A DNA stretch of 64,000 nucleotides from Centropus unirufus (taxonomy: Eukaryota; Chordata; Aves; Cuculiformes; Centropidae). The stretch is taken from NCBI GenBank assembly GCA_013397695.1, contig VYZI01000169.1:509128-573127 (forward strand). Reading direction: 5' to 3'. Shown in pieces: positions 15,201-30,200 of this stretch. Every line of letters starts with the position of its first letter. The stretch's first letter is position 1. The notes under the pieces are model-generated. The model saw nothing but the letters and a program-made list of their open reading frames with translations. It did not search any database and was not told where the DNA came from. The translations under genes and the position numbers were made by a program.

Positions 15201-18200
15201 GGGCTATACATATTGAGGACCTACATACACAAACACCAGGCGTATGCAAAGTGAAGCCACAAAACACAACACACACTGATGGAGAAAGCATGCATTTAAA
15301 AAATATCTAGCAAAATCACTATTCTTTGAGTAGATGTTTGTGTCAATACTTCGAAGCTATCAGAACTCTAGTGAGAGTCCAGGTACCAACTCCTTAGGAA
15401 TGTCTACTAATTGTGTTATACTTTTAAACCCCAAGTGATTACAAAACATGTATTATTTCCATTTTGACATTTTAGGTGAAGTACAAATGACAAAGTTATT
15501 TCAATTGTCAAAAATTCAGCAGACTTAAGTGGGCTCTGAAGACAAAACAAAGGCCTTTATTAGGTCCTGGCCTACTCTTTGCTTTACTATTCCCTTCTTA
15601 CAAAAGCTCTGGATATTTTGGTATGAGGATAACATTGATACAAAGGGGCATCTGTTGAGTACTGCTTTATGTATATGAAAGCTTTCTCCATCCCAAAAGT
15701 CCCTGCATGGGTTCTAATCTCTGGATTTAAAGGATAGATCTCCTATTCCGTATGAAAACACTACGTTCAGTGTAAGAGGTGACTTAATGTATTTAATTAG
15801 CTGTATTTCTCTGTTAGTGTGGCACACTACATCCAATGTCAAGCTTGCTGTGTACTTGCCAACTCACATTCTGCCAGTTGCTGATATAAATTACTTAAAG
15901 TGTTCATCAGATTTTTACAAGGTTTCTTTGGTAGGATCTTCCATGCAATCGCTTTCTTATCACCAGTTCTGGAAGGAAAAAGAAAACAGTATGAGCACAC
16001 CCTGGAGCACGTGACTTCATAGGACTGTATGAGAGGAGTCTTCTATCCCAACAGAGATAAAGGAGAATATACTAAATTTGCTCCATTAAGCAGGATTGAG
16101 AAGGATCCAAAACCAGTCAATGAAGTCAAACTTGGTTTGTTATATGGAGATTTGATCACAGCCATACAACCACTGCCCCATATTTCAGGATGATGATCCT
16201 GCAGCCTCACGGTTTAGCACTGTAATCAATCCACTTGGAACTCATGGAAGTTGGATTAACAGTATTAAGCACCTGCCACTGCACAAGCAACCACCACACG
16301 CTATGTTCTGACCTGTAATTACTTTAAGTAGGATGGAGATAATGACTAGAACGCTCGTAGTACCTGAAATCAATTTGATACAATAACTGCTTTGTGTTTA
16401 GTGCATATAGATTTGGACTTCACTCTGGTATTATCATGACAAAAAGAACCACAACGTTCTTTGTCAACAGAGGGCACCAGCAAGCCTCCAGAGCCTCTGG
16501 GACACAAAGGGGCATAAACTGTCAGCATTTGACACCTTTTTTCCTTACGATGAAACAGAATTGATCCGTTCAAAGAAAATGCATATAAAATCACTTAAAT
16601 GTAGATGAAAACAAAAATTACTGGAAATAAGTTATTTCCCATTGAGGACCATGTTGTCGACTAGATAAATATGAGAAGAAATGCATATACGGACTCCCCT
16701 TAACAAAAAAGTCACAAAAGCAAATCCAAAGTTATTGCAGCCTACCTTGAACTACTTCCTAAAAACCTGAGAGCAGAAGGGCTACATAAACTTGGTAACG
16801 TCATAAAATCCTCAACAAAAATTTCTTTTTACAGATACTTAATCTACACGACCTTCTCTAAATCCACACACAACTACTGAAGAAAAGACCACAAATAAGA
16901 AAATAGAAGAAGACAAGTTTGTCGTTAGGCATAGCAATGCTGAAAGACTGCTACCAACAAGAGAAGGAGACAGAAACACCGGCCAAAGAGAAATTACATT
17001 AAGAACATACTGACAATACCCAACATCATACGGAAATAAATGTTCAATTCTGAAATACAGGTTTAATTAATTTTGTGTAGTTTAGAATCTTGAATTAGAA
17101 GCCTTGTCTACTTCTGTCTATCTTTGTATCACATCATCACAAGGAAATAAACAATCCTTTGGCTTGATTTTAACAATATTGACTATTTTGCTTTAACAGT
17201 GTACTGCTGTCCCTTACTAGTACTTTAGATAATAAATAGGATTACAGAGAAACGTAATACGCTGCACAGAAATACTACAATACTATTATTTCAGTTTTTA
17301 ATGTTGTCACGATTCTTCGTCCTACTTAAGACACTCATCCATGAAAGCTCACATCTCCAATTCTCAACACACAGTTCCTATACTTCATACTGATGTGGAG
17401 CATGATTTGTTAGGATTTTCAAGCAGATGCCCTTAGGAAGATACTAGAATTCCTTCAACGCTAAGAAAGCTGATCATGAAAAACAAAAATGACTGTTCTC
17501 CAGGGACAACAAAGTGAGATATGATAGAGTCAATCCAGGAAACATGCCAATTCCTGCAGTAAAATTTTAATGCGATAGAATAAAAAGCACTAACTTTCCA
17601 TGAGGTTTGTACCTCCAACTCTACCATGCTGAACAGGAGGTATCATTTCTACCATGCTCATTTCAAGAAGGATATTATGAAGTTCAGAGGTTTCAAACAC
17701 ACAGTTTTGCCAAAAAGCTAATTTTTGCCTTTGAAAACAGCAAAAAAAAAAAAAAAGATGGGAGAAAAGCTGTTAATATAAATACTTACTGAGAAATGGT
17801 ATTGGTATCTAGGTCAACACAGCTAACATCTGGTGGAGGGTCGTAGAGATCAAAGTATCTTGAATCAATTCCCACGATGAATGGGCACGGTGCACTTAAA
17901 ACGTCTGCCAGTGCCAAGGGACAGAGAGGAATATATGGGCAAGGCCAGTGGAAGGGGAAGATCATCTTGGAAAGCATGCAGAGACAAAACCATAAGTTAA
18001 AAGTCTATCATAACACAGTCCTTGTGAGTATAAACCATGTTTCGCTACCTGCCACTTCAAAATTATTTCAGATGGCAGATAATTAATACTGAAAATCTAG
18101 AGCAGATTATTAAATTAAAAATGCACTCATTTCTCTGAAACTCAATTTGTTTAATTTACAGGGAAAAGCTCTTCAGTGTAATAGGCTCTATAGGGCAGGG

Positions 18201-21200
18201 GTAGCAAAACAATGTTTAGAGAAGAGGTAGGAAAAAGGCATTTAAAACATGGCAAGAGAATACAGTGCTATTTGGGAAAAGCGGGAACTCTCATTCAGTG
18301 CTTTGTGATGGCAAACAACATGCTTATTTACAATATTTACATGCAAAGAACCAACACTGATTGCTCTTTTTTTTCTGTCTTTGTGGGATACCATTAGCAA
18401 CATGAATTTTCCTCTCTAATAATCTTTATTTTTATTCTTGCATTTAAGTAACCTGACAGCACTGCCACTAACTTTTGGTTTTATCTAACACCCATCCTTT
18501 TTTCCATGTACAGGTGTATAATTAAAAACCAATTACTTACAGAGACTAATGCTTCTGTCACACTGGTAAGGACAGAAGGTCGCAATGAATGGATAAGGAT
18601 TTTGTGTTCCGTCACAGCAAACACAAGTAGAGTTACTGCATTTTCAGGTCCCAAATTCTGAAGTAGTGTAGAAAACTTGCCCCCGCTGGTACAGGATATA
18701 AACATACCGGTGAGTCACAAGGGGTCAGAAAAAAAAGAAATGCACAAGAACAACATAGAAAACAACGCGTTAGAGTAGAATTTGGTAAGTGAAGACCTGC
18801 AAATCTTTCTTTTAAAGAAGATGGTGCGACAAACTGCTTGGTACACTTCACTGTTCATGGAGAGTGGTTACTGCCCAATAGTAGCCACGATTCCTGGAGA
18901 CCCTTGAATCAAACCAGATCACTTGCAGGACACACGCATGGTGATTTTCCTTTTTGAAATTTTGAATTTACAAGAAGACAACACACATTTCCCTGCACTG
19001 AAACATGAGAGTTAAAGCAATAGCAGAACTTCCTCAACTACCTCGCAATACAAAAGCTGCGCTGCCTTGGGAGCCCAGGTGCCAACCCTACAAGGGGGAA
19101 TCAAACAATCTATGTTTTGCCTCAAGGACCACTACAAATATTTGAAAAAGCACTAATATGGTTCATCAAACATGTGTGCTCACCAGAGCATAGGCCTAAT
19201 CACAAATACTATACAGGTACACCAGCTACAAAAGGCAGAAGACAAGGGAAGTTAATTTGTACAATTACAACTCAAAGAACCAAATCTTTTCCACAATGTA
19301 GATCAGAATACATTTCACCGTGAAGAAGATGCTGCTACTTGCCTCAGTGGAAGGGGTGATGACACAGGTTGGCTCAGGATCAAGTTATCATGCGGAGATA
19401 GCTGGAAAAAGGATGTAGTAAATGTTCTTTTTATTCTGAACATTGGAAATATTTTTTGAAATGACATAATTCTAGCAAAGAACATCTAAAAATAAAATAT
19501 AAACTAGGCTCAACTTCACATACCTCAGTTGTACAGCACTGCAAGGAGTGGTGTGCAATGCCATGCATCACTATGCTGATGTTTATTAGAAGGAATCATA
19601 GAATCACCAGGTTGGAAAAGACCTCTGAGATTGAGTCCAACCCTACCTGTCCCCCACTAAACCAGATACTTAAATACCTCATCTACCTGTCTTTTAAATA
19701 TTTCCAGGGAAGGCGACTCCACCACCTCTCTGGAAGCCTCTTCCAGGGTCTGATGACACTTTCCATGAAGAATTTTTCCTTGATGTCCAATCTGACCCTG
19801 CCCTGGTGCAGCTTCGGGTCACTCTCCCTTGTCCCATCCCCTGTCACTTGGGAGCAGAGACCAGAACCCACCTCTCCACACCCTTCTTTCAGGCAGTTAG
19901 AGGCGGTGATGGGGACTCTAGGCTGAACAATCCCAGCTCCTTCAGCCGCTCCTCATAACCCTTGTTCTCCAGCCCCTTTACCAGCTCTGTTCCCTTTTCT
20001 GGACAAGCCCCAGAACCTCAAGGTCCTTCTTGGAGTGCGGGGCCCAGAACTGAACTCAGGATTTGAGGTGTGGCCTCACTAGTGCTGAGCACAGGGGTAG
20101 AATCACCTCCCTGGCCTACCTGTCCAGGTAGAGAGATCCACATGCAATGCTCTCTTAGAAAACTAGACACCAGGCAAAGCATGATCTTCCTTTCTTGGCC
20201 AGGACTGAATATACTGTGTATTCATAAAGAGGAATTTAAACTAGGTAATTTAATTTAAACTAGCAAAAAATGAATATCGAAAAATATATGAAAAACGAAA
20301 TACATGAAAAACGAAGCCTTCTGTATTTTAGGGGAAGTGAGGACTCTTAGTTCATGCACAGCTTTCAGGGGCTGAGGGGGATTAGTTTTAGATTTATGGG
20401 TAAGGAGGTGGATAAAGGCATAAAAGGGAGAGATGCAGATTGCAAAGTATTATTTTCTTCAGAAGACATGAGAATTAGGCTCTCAGCTGGTAGAAACAAC
20501 AAAGTTCAGCTTTGGTAGAACCTTCAAAATTTGCAGTAGCTGAAGATCCAGTACAAAGATCTTACCAATTCACAATTCTCTCTTATGCTGACACAACTTC
20601 AGGAGAAATCACTCAGACACTCAGCATGAACATCTGAGGAGGATTTAAATAAGTACAAAAATACAGATACCAAATCAATTTATCAAAGCTCAACTGACTT
20701 TCAGCCATAGTAATCCAAGGTAACAAGATACCAGTTGGCTTAATCCTCCCTGCTCAGTGGCTGTACCTTTGCTGTGCTGCTCAGAAGCACACACACAAGT
20801 AGCAGCAGTAACTCGGACAAATAAGCTGCCAAGCTCAGACAACTTTTAGTAATGTTTCACCTTTGAGTATGCTTCACCTCAGACCCACTGCTGATGGGCA
20901 GACAGGAGAGACAAGATGAATTAGCAATACAAATGCTGAAGCACTAAGACACCTACCGCTGCGCCACAGACACACAAAACATCCAGCAAGAGTCTCGGCA
21001 ATCTCTCTTCGCTGCGCATTCCCCATAGCAGAGCTTTTGAAGGCTGCTGCTACGTTCTGCTTCAATGACAAACGAGGATGGCCACACCACTCTATTGGGG
21101 AGATTTGTCTTCAAATAAGTCACCTTGTGACAACCACCACCATTCGTTTGTGCGGTGAAAGAATTCACAGAGCTCATTTTTTCAGGCTGAGGTAACCTTC

Positions 21201-24200
21201 ATAAAGCACCCTCAGAAAGGACACATCAGCCTAATGTCCTACGACTTCTGTCTTTCAGCAAAAGCAGATGAACACAATCAAGCATCTATTCAAAGAGCAT
21301 GTCCCCCTCTTTGCCAGAAGGGGCACTTACTGCCCTCATTCTTTGGAGGGAGAGATGTATTCCATGTGCTCTTGGGGACTGCGGGTTGTGAATGCATCAT
21401 TAGAAAAGAAGCGTGTATGTAACAAGGCGATGTAGGACACCGAGAGTCCAGCAGCCTTCAGATCAGAAACAACCTGTCAGCAATGGCAGCTGGAAACTGG
21501 AATCAGGAACATTTGTTTTACTAATGAATGTTTGACTAAGGGCTATAATTTCCTTAAAAGCCAGACAAAATCCAAAATCTCTCTTTTGCAACAGATGCTA
21601 AGGATCTAAGCACAGGTTACACATCCAGACTGGCACACACACACAGTTACTAAAATACACAGTCTCATTTTCAGTAAATCTACAGGCACTTGTGAGACAT
21701 TCTACAGCGACACTCATGGATTTGCTCTGCTAATCGTTTAGCAGAAGACTACCACGTTTTAAATTAACAAGCTTCAGGGAGAAATCACTACTTCTTCAAT
21801 GAAATAGAATCTTAAAAGCTTGTGACCAAAAATCCAGGTATTTCCCACGCTATTTTTGGGAAAACACTTTAGATATTGCACTGAATAAAGTCACAGGTGA
21901 TTGTATCAAATGCAACTTGTAAGTCTGAAAGCAGAATGAAGGATGTGCTTCTTCACAGAGCTCAGCTACCCCTGCCTACTTTAGAAGCAGCGCGTTCTCC
22001 ATCTGTGCTGTCAGCTCCTCCAGTTGTACTAACTTGACACATACAGTGTTTAGAAAATAAGGTGGAACAGACATAGTTTCACCTCACTTACATCCACGTC
22101 TTCAGACTTTGTTCTGGGATGTACACCCATGGATACTCAAAAACTCAAAACTCTGACTGGAAAAGTGACTTTTTTTCCCTACACTCACTTGTAATTTTCT
22201 GTAAATGTGTGTTTCATGTTCACAAAGATTTTATTGAATGTGAAGGCAACCCCTCCAGACTCAACATGAGCGGCCTAAGGATATGGTTTACTGGCAGACA
22301 GGTATGGTTGGACTCGAACTCAAAGGCCTTTTCCATCTATGATGCTATGAACTTGTTCAAAACCACAGGATTGGGAGGATAACTAAATGTGGAACAGGTC
22401 TTTCCTCAGCCATTGAATTTTCACACAACTCTACGCATTTTACCTCTTAGAAAGAAAAACAAACCCAAAGATTTAATAACCATCTACAAGTCTTTGTGAC
22501 AAGGGTTTCCTCTCTCCTACCAACACTGACATGAGGGAAATTTCAAAGAACAGGTAATCCAACACTAGCAATTTTACCATTTCACTCTCACACAGAAAAA
22601 TACGCTGGGCCTTGCAGGCAGAACAGAATAAATCATATTTGATAAAGGTTGCCTCTCCTGGAAGCACAGGGCTCTTGCAGTTTTCACTAAGAGCTATCCA
22701 TTATGGAGAGGACAGCACAAAGCCCTTTGGGAAAATGAGTAATCATGAATATACACTTCACATCTGGCTTCAATTTTATTTATTCTGCACTCAGCCTTCA
22801 CACAGTAGCAAGAAGAAAATAGTTCAAAAGCTATTGCAAAAGTCAAGCCAGATGCCGCCTTTGCCTAGTTTTTCATTAATTTCCATGTACTCTGAAAAGA
22901 AAATGAATTTCTATGTTCACTAAATAGTAACATGTAATGCCTCATTGAAGTCCTTACCTAAACTGGAAACAGAACAGCGAGAAAGCTCTAAATATAAGTA
23001 CGAGTTTAGGAAAAAAATAGAAATCCAGGAGAAAATGGAACGTAAAGATCACACTTTCCATTTACTATCTTGTCTATTAAGAAGAAATTTACACTTACCT
23101 GAACTAGAATTCTTGGCCTTTGAGGGGATGGAAAAGGAACTTTATGCATAAAATGCGAAATGTGCCTAAAGGAAAAGAGAAACACTGATTCAGTAGAAAT
23201 GATAAGTGTAAGCTGCTTTATGTCAGGACAAAAATCACACAGCCAGTAAGAGAAATCATTATGTAAAAATCGCACATATTTATTCAGAAGACAGAGAAAA
23301 AAAAAAACCAAAACAGCCCTCCAATTCCAACAGGGATGTTTTGACCTTGAAAATCTATTTTTCTATAAGGGACAACCAAAACAGCAGGCAAATTAACAAA
23401 CAGACCATAAGCTCGGGGGGTGATACTGAAAAACTACAAAATTGTAAAAAAAAATATGTTTGTAAAGTAGAAATATTGATGTTTGAGGATCACCCCAGCA
23501 TTTTATTGTCGAGCTTATGAGACTGTGTTGAAACAGCACTGCTCCTCAGAGACAAGCCCTGGTTATTTGCCAAAACAACATCCACAGCTGAGTAGCAAGG
23601 AAAGTCATTAAGTTCATCCACTTTCTTCTCTTCCAAATACTAAATGTTATGCAAGATTTCTAACAAAATATGACAAATATGACAAAAGAAAAAAAACCTT
23701 CTAAATTTGACTAAGTTTTTGGTTTAATAAATTGATCAAACTTCCATAGGTTCTACAAGAGTCGCAGTTCTATGTAATGCATACTTCCACATTAAAAGAA
23801 AAAGCATGCAATGAGTAGAAACTCACAAAGAAACAAGTAATAGATCATGAACTCCATGCTACAACACATCCTTTATAGTCATTCCTGCAACTCTTACCAT
23901 TATTAAGAAGAACCAACCAAATTTTGAAGTAATTCAGAGTAACCCACAAAGCAGCACTGATTTATAAGATGTGTTTTATAAAGCTGTGAATCAGAACCCT
24001 ATATTTTATACCTATATTTCAATGTAGCTGCATGTTATGCCATTCGATGTATGCAAAAACACCCCAAAATATTTATGCTGTGTTTTTAATTTTCTGTACT
24101 TGTGCTAGTCTTCAATTTTGTTACAGTTCTATAATCCCATAACTAGCATTAGTCAGAAGCAGCTTCGCGCCTCCCCTCTACTCCACTCCTCAAATGACCT

Positions 24201-27200
24201 CCCACCTAATATATGATAAAATGAAAAGGCAAATACTGCATTTAAAATGCAGTGCATTAAAGTTATGTTACCCTAGAAATGTTACATGGCTTTACATATC
24301 AATTACTGATATCAACCACTTCTTGGATGTGAGGATTTTCTCTGCATTTTAAAATGTGAAATCCTTTATGTAAGGAGAAAATGAAGTTTATTTATCACAA
24401 ACAGAGGAGGATTACTAGTACAGGAAATGAAAGCTGCTTCATTATCTTCTATTAGAACAGGCATTTGAAAAAATTAAAATCTACATATTTCACTTTTACT
24501 TAATGGATGCAATGTTAAGAAAGGACTCATTATTTTGCTCCACTTAATCCTTACGCTAAAGGGTGCAAAGCTAATGACAACAGGCTCTCAGGGATACCTT
24601 TGCAGGACTTAAATCACAAATAAAAAAATCTAAGCTTTTTCAGAAGTAGGTGAAGATACAGTTAATTAGGCGAAGATACAGTTAATTAGTGGAGAAAATT
24701 GCTCCATCTAGCATAACCATTACATCTAATGTTTGATGACAAAAGGATATTATAGGAAACTTAGAAGTAAAAGAGCTCTCATCAAATTAAGTTACTGCTA
24801 TGAGGTTTTGAAACCACTTACTTCTCAATGGGCAGGACGTGTGGGCCAGAAATGGAGTAGCGATACAGAAAGGTGAGAAACTTCTTGAAAGCATCAAAGA
24901 AAGGCCAGTGGGAGAGCAGACAGATGCACTTATTTGTTTGAACTGTTCTGCACGTGTCTGACTTGCCCTCAGCAGCAGCTGCTAATCCCAGCTGAGACTT
25001 TTGTTTCTCTGTGAGATTCTCCTCAGGATAGAGTTCATAAAACTGAATAGCAGCACCATATACCTGCGAAGAGCAGAGTGGATTTGGAGTCAATAAACCT
25101 GCCTTCAAAACAATCTAACAAACCCCAAACGCAAGGAAAGCCAAGACTGTTACCGTTTGAAAAGTCACATTAATGGACTCTTTGGAAGCAATCTATTCCA
25201 GAATATACTTATGGCTGTGAAAATTCAGAGTGTCTATTCTTTATTTAAAACACTTAATGTCATATAAGAAAGAGTAATTTATGAAACATTTTAAGTGAGA
25301 GAAAAATAATGATTACCCAGAGTACAATCACACTCAAATTACCCATACAATTGCCTTTAAAGTCATCTTAGGAGCCCTTAATAAGCATCTCAAAGCCATA
25401 TTCATCCAACATCCAATTTACTTTCTAGAACATGTCTATACAGGCGAGGTGGTTTCATGCTTGCAATAAAAGCAGAATTCTTGCATGCATATGCAGTCAA
25501 AATTTTTATAGCTTAGTAGTTTCAAAGGCTAACATGCTTGGAAAGCAAAGGAGAACAGGTTTATACGATCCAGTACAGCAGTGAAATAAATGTAAGTCAC
25601 CCTTAAAGGCAGTCTTTGAATTAGGCCCAAACAAATAGAGTCAAGTTTGTCTGCAAAAATATGAATTATCATCATCCTGAAAAGATGAACAACCAAGTTT
25701 TTAAACTTAAAATTATTGACAATGATTTAGTTTTTTTTATGCTCCGAAATACCTTTTCTGCAGAAGCTCCAGTTAATACAAATGTAGAAAAAACTGGGAG
25801 AGGGTATTTACTGTTAGACGGCCAACATTCAATCGTTGCACCCATGGGTAGACAAAAGAGAGGCACAGATTCTGGTAACGGGAATGATTCATAATCTGCT
25901 TCGGGATATCTACATATTAAACCTATAAAGGCAATTTGTAAAGAGGCAGTTACATAAGGAGCAGCATAAACATATTTGTAATAGCTCATTCCACAAAACA
26001 TGCCTAGAAAAATCCTATCTGAGCATACATGAGCTTTCAGAAGAGGAGTAAAGGGAAGCTGTAAATAGCAAAGAGCTGGGAAGGGGCAGCAAGCTTCCAA
26101 GGCCTAAGGAGAAATCACCTGACTACAACACTGCAGACTTACTGGCCGTAGGAACCGCTCAGAACGAGTTCCATGTTTTCAGGGTGCAGGTTGTGTGCAT
26201 CTCAGCTGTTAATTGTAACAGCTCACAGTCATCACCTGTACCAGGGAAGACTGGAAACATAGCTGAAAGTGGCCACCTGAATAGCTGAGCAATAAGACTG
26301 ATGTTTTCAATTAGGACAGCAATTAGTTCTTGCAGACAAGTTTCTTGAAAAAGCTGCCATTTGATAGTAGATTTTTTTTTTTTGTAATATCAATAGAATC
26401 AAACCAATTAATTATGCTGGTCCATCTCAGCTGCGGATTCAGCTGACTGGCTACCAGACTAATGTGTTTAGACTTGCTATGAAGCACAGCTGGAAAACAT
26501 GAAGTTCCAAAGCAGAGGTTTTATCACAGAGGTCTCCAGTTACCCCACACAGCTGTAGCTCTCTACCCTTTCTTATGGCCAAGCCAGGGGACTCCAATCT
26601 GAGGACTAATATTGCATGATTTGGGACTTAGGATTTCTCTGTGTTAGAGACACAATCACAACACATTCTCTTCTAAAGACCTGGTAAAATATTAATAAAA
26701 ACCTGGTAATTAAGCAGGACAGTGGGTTTCTTCTCCCAGAAGAAGCAACTTTGAGCAAGCCTCAACCAGCCATGGGGTCTTCTAAAATTATTTAGAAATG
26801 TATTGACCACCTTTTTGTTAGTCCTAAACAACTGCTGTTTACAGACAGCAGCATCTCAAAGGGGTATAAGTGAATTAAAGCTGAAGTCTGAATCATCCTC
26901 ATGACTTGCAAAGTCAAGGGTTTATAAAAAAAAGAAAACCCAACCCATTTCATCAGAGCCACAGCAAATCTAATTCTGTCTTATAAATAAAACAACAACA
27001 TAAAGATGATACATAATCCAAAAATACTTAAAGAGCTCAGTGTCACTGATATTCAGGGCAGTGTGGAAGCCTGCAGTATTCTTAAAAGTGTTTCTTAAAG
27101 AAAGGGATCATAAAAATCCATCATATCATTTTGGCAGCATTTTCTTCTGTGCATGCACACACATCCTTAGCAGACAGTCAGCGGCAACAAAAACAGAGGT

Positions 27201-30200
27201 GGGAGACACACACAGTTGGGAACCTAGCAAAACACAACTGAGCTTCCAATTAAAAGCAAATTTAAACAAAATAGTCATGATACACAATTCTAAGGGTTAT
27301 TTTAGGGCAGGATTTTACAGTCATTTTCTCCAGGGAAAGATTCCTTTTGGATGAAGCCAGGACTATCTTAATACTTCAATAAAAAAATTACATTATGAAT
27401 AAGCCTGTAAATCTTGAACTGGAGATAAAAAGCTAAGTAGTAGTTACATACCAGCTTTATATGATATGGTGTTGGTTTTTGCCACAGATTTTTTATAACA
27501 TAAATATACTGCTGAGCCCCACTGAAAAACAAAAGAAATTATTGGATTACACAGTGAAGTAAAACAAAGGCCGTAACAGAAAAGAGAGCAGGAAAACCTC
27601 CTCTTCCCCGATTACAATGAATCATAATCTACACCCAAAACCACAGAGCATTAAGATGTAAGAAGTGCGGGCCTGCCTCGCTGCTCTGTGCGACAATGGC
27701 CACAAACAGATAACTGAAAGAAAAGTAGTGTTGGCTCTGAGCTAATGAAGCCAGGGCAGGCCTCAGCCTGACCTCTACACCAGACCTGGTTTATAAGCCC
27801 AGCCACCACCACTATAAATTCTTCTCCAAACCATTTGTTAACACAGCTACAGAATTTCAAGTACAATCATCATCCCTATAAATATTTAGACCTTTCTCTA
27901 TTTTGTTAAAGTTGTGGCTTAAGTGTCTACAGAGACAATCATAGATCCATGCCCACATTTATACACACACAGAGTGGAACGTTTCTTCATTACTATAATA
28001 TTTATCAACTTTCTTTTGTGCCAGTATTTTCATTTTAATCCCACTAAGCCCAATTCCTTATCCCATCTGTGATTTCATGCTCTGAAATGCTGCAGTGTAA
28101 CATCATAAGTTTTGTAGCTTCTAAACATCCATTTCCTTTCTGGCATTGCTGATGTTTTTAAATACTTTTGAAGCTCTCAGTTTCGGGATACGAGAATAAA
28201 GAACATAGGCACAGAATGGAAAAGACAGGGATCCTTTGAGAGCACACAAAGCTTTTAGGGATGGGAGAAAGACACAGCAATTTCCAGAAGGCAGCACTCT
28301 GATACCCCAGTCAATACAGGGACTGGTAGAAATGAGAAATCCATTTGTTAATGTCTAGAAGCATTTATTTAAAGGCAAGTCCAGCTCAATTTCCATGATC
28401 TTTTTAACATGAGACTACTCACAGATGCGGTCAGCTGGCTAAGCAGCATGCTGATTTTCAATGACCCTTACTCATGAGACCCAATCTGGAGTCTCGTGGC
28501 CAGCTCTGGAATCCCCAGCATGAGGAGGATATGGAACAGTTGGAACAGGCCCAGAGGAAGCCAAGAAGATGATGCAAGGGCTGGAGCCCCTCTGCTATGA
28601 CAGGCTGGGAGACTTGGGGTTCAGCCTGGAGAAGAGAAGGCTGCAGGGAGACCTCATAGTACCTTTCCAGTACCTGAAGGGGCTCCAGGAAAGCTGGGGA
28701 GGGTTTTTTTCACAAGGGCCTGGAGACAAGAGGATGAGGAGGAATGGCTTTAAATTGGAAAAGGGAAGATTTAGATTAGATACTCTTTGGGATGTGGGTG
28801 GGGAGGCCCTGGCCCAGGTTGCCCAATGAAGTTGTGCCTGCCCATCCCTGCAAGTGCTCAAGGCCAGGTTGGATGGGGCCTTGTGCAGCCTGGAATTCCC
28901 ATCACAACAGTAAAATCAGTGTCACAAACAGCTACCCCAGTAAAACCTTCAACCACCAACACATGCGGTGATGCCACAGCTTCTCAGGACAGATGCAAAG
29001 CTGCTGAAGTCAGCACTAACAAGACTATTTGCTCCAAGACTTCCCAAAAGACCTGGTTCCAAGAAATGTCATCCTCCGACTCCTCCAAGACTTCATTTAT
29101 CTCTCAAGGCTTTTCACCAAGGGCTCTGCGAGCTGTCACAAGTCCTCCCCAAACATCACATCATGCAACAGCAAGCGTTCAAACTCCAGCTGCTGGATCT
29201 TACCATACTGTTGTTGAGATTCTTGTCCACCTTGCAGAACGTATGTGGAGGGGTCTCTCCTTTACTGGGTATGATTATGCAGATATCTGTAACAGCCAGC
29301 GTGTTCTGTGTCATGTTCTCCGATGCTCTCCGGTACGTGATGTACACTCTTTGGGATGAGGCACTGCCACTAATATTGGCAGGCCGACCATAGGGAGTAG
29401 TTTGAATTATTTCACAGCCTTGCTTTACTCTTTCTTTCCCATCATATAAAACCCTAGATAAATGGAATGAACACAAGTCAGAAGACATCTTTTTTAACAC
29501 TTTGAATAGCAATTCTATACTGAGAGTTATAACTGAATGGTTCTGCTTTAACAACAGCTTTTGTGTTATCTGTGATCAAAGCATTTTTACTGACAAGGTC
29601 AGGTCACATGGCATCAAATTGTGGTGGAGTCCCCATCCCTAGGGGTATTTAAAAAACAGGTAAATGATGCACATAAGGATATTTCGTGTTACAGTAGAAG
29701 GAAACAGGGATCAGACTGCGGGTTTCAGTCAGGGTTCAATGCAACAAAAACCCTGCCCCTGTACTCAGCACTGGTGAGGCTGCACCTTGAATCCTGGGTT
29801 CAGTTATGGGCCCCTCACACCTAGAAGGATGTGGAGGTTCTGGAGTACGTCCAGAGGAGGGAACAGAACTGGTGATGGGGCTGGAGAACAAGGGTTATGA
29901 GGAGCGACTGAGGGAGCTGGGGTTGTTCACCCTGGAGAAGAGGAGGCTGAGGAGAGACCGCATTATTGCCTCCAACTGCCTGAAAGGAGATTGGAGTGAG
30001 GAGGGTGTGGGTCTCTTCTCCCAAGTGACAGGTGGAATGGCCTCAAGCTGCATCAGGGCAGGTTCAGGTTGGATATGAGGAAAAAAATCTCCTCACTGAA
30101 AGGGTTCTCAGGCCCTGAGAAAGGCTCCCAGAGAGGTGGAAGAGTCCCCATCTCTGGAGGTGTTTAAGTGACAGGGAGATGATGTACTTAAGGATCTGGT

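Larger units (their letters stand above)
14275..23098 (-). other. DENND4A introns between C12 and C6: non-coding content
   Basis: Introns at 14275-14549 (with the 23-base gap), 14769-15867, 15969-17789, 17966-18540, 18686-19342 and 19402-23098. Contents: CR1 copies at 19592 and 22264, an A run at 17740 and a GAAAAACGAA-type short repeat near 20275-20315. Nothing else is recognised. Confidence 0.8.

Noticed and set aside
28787..29359. 190-residue plus-strand frame
   Set aside because: It joins the end of a CR1 element to the antisense strand of exon C2.
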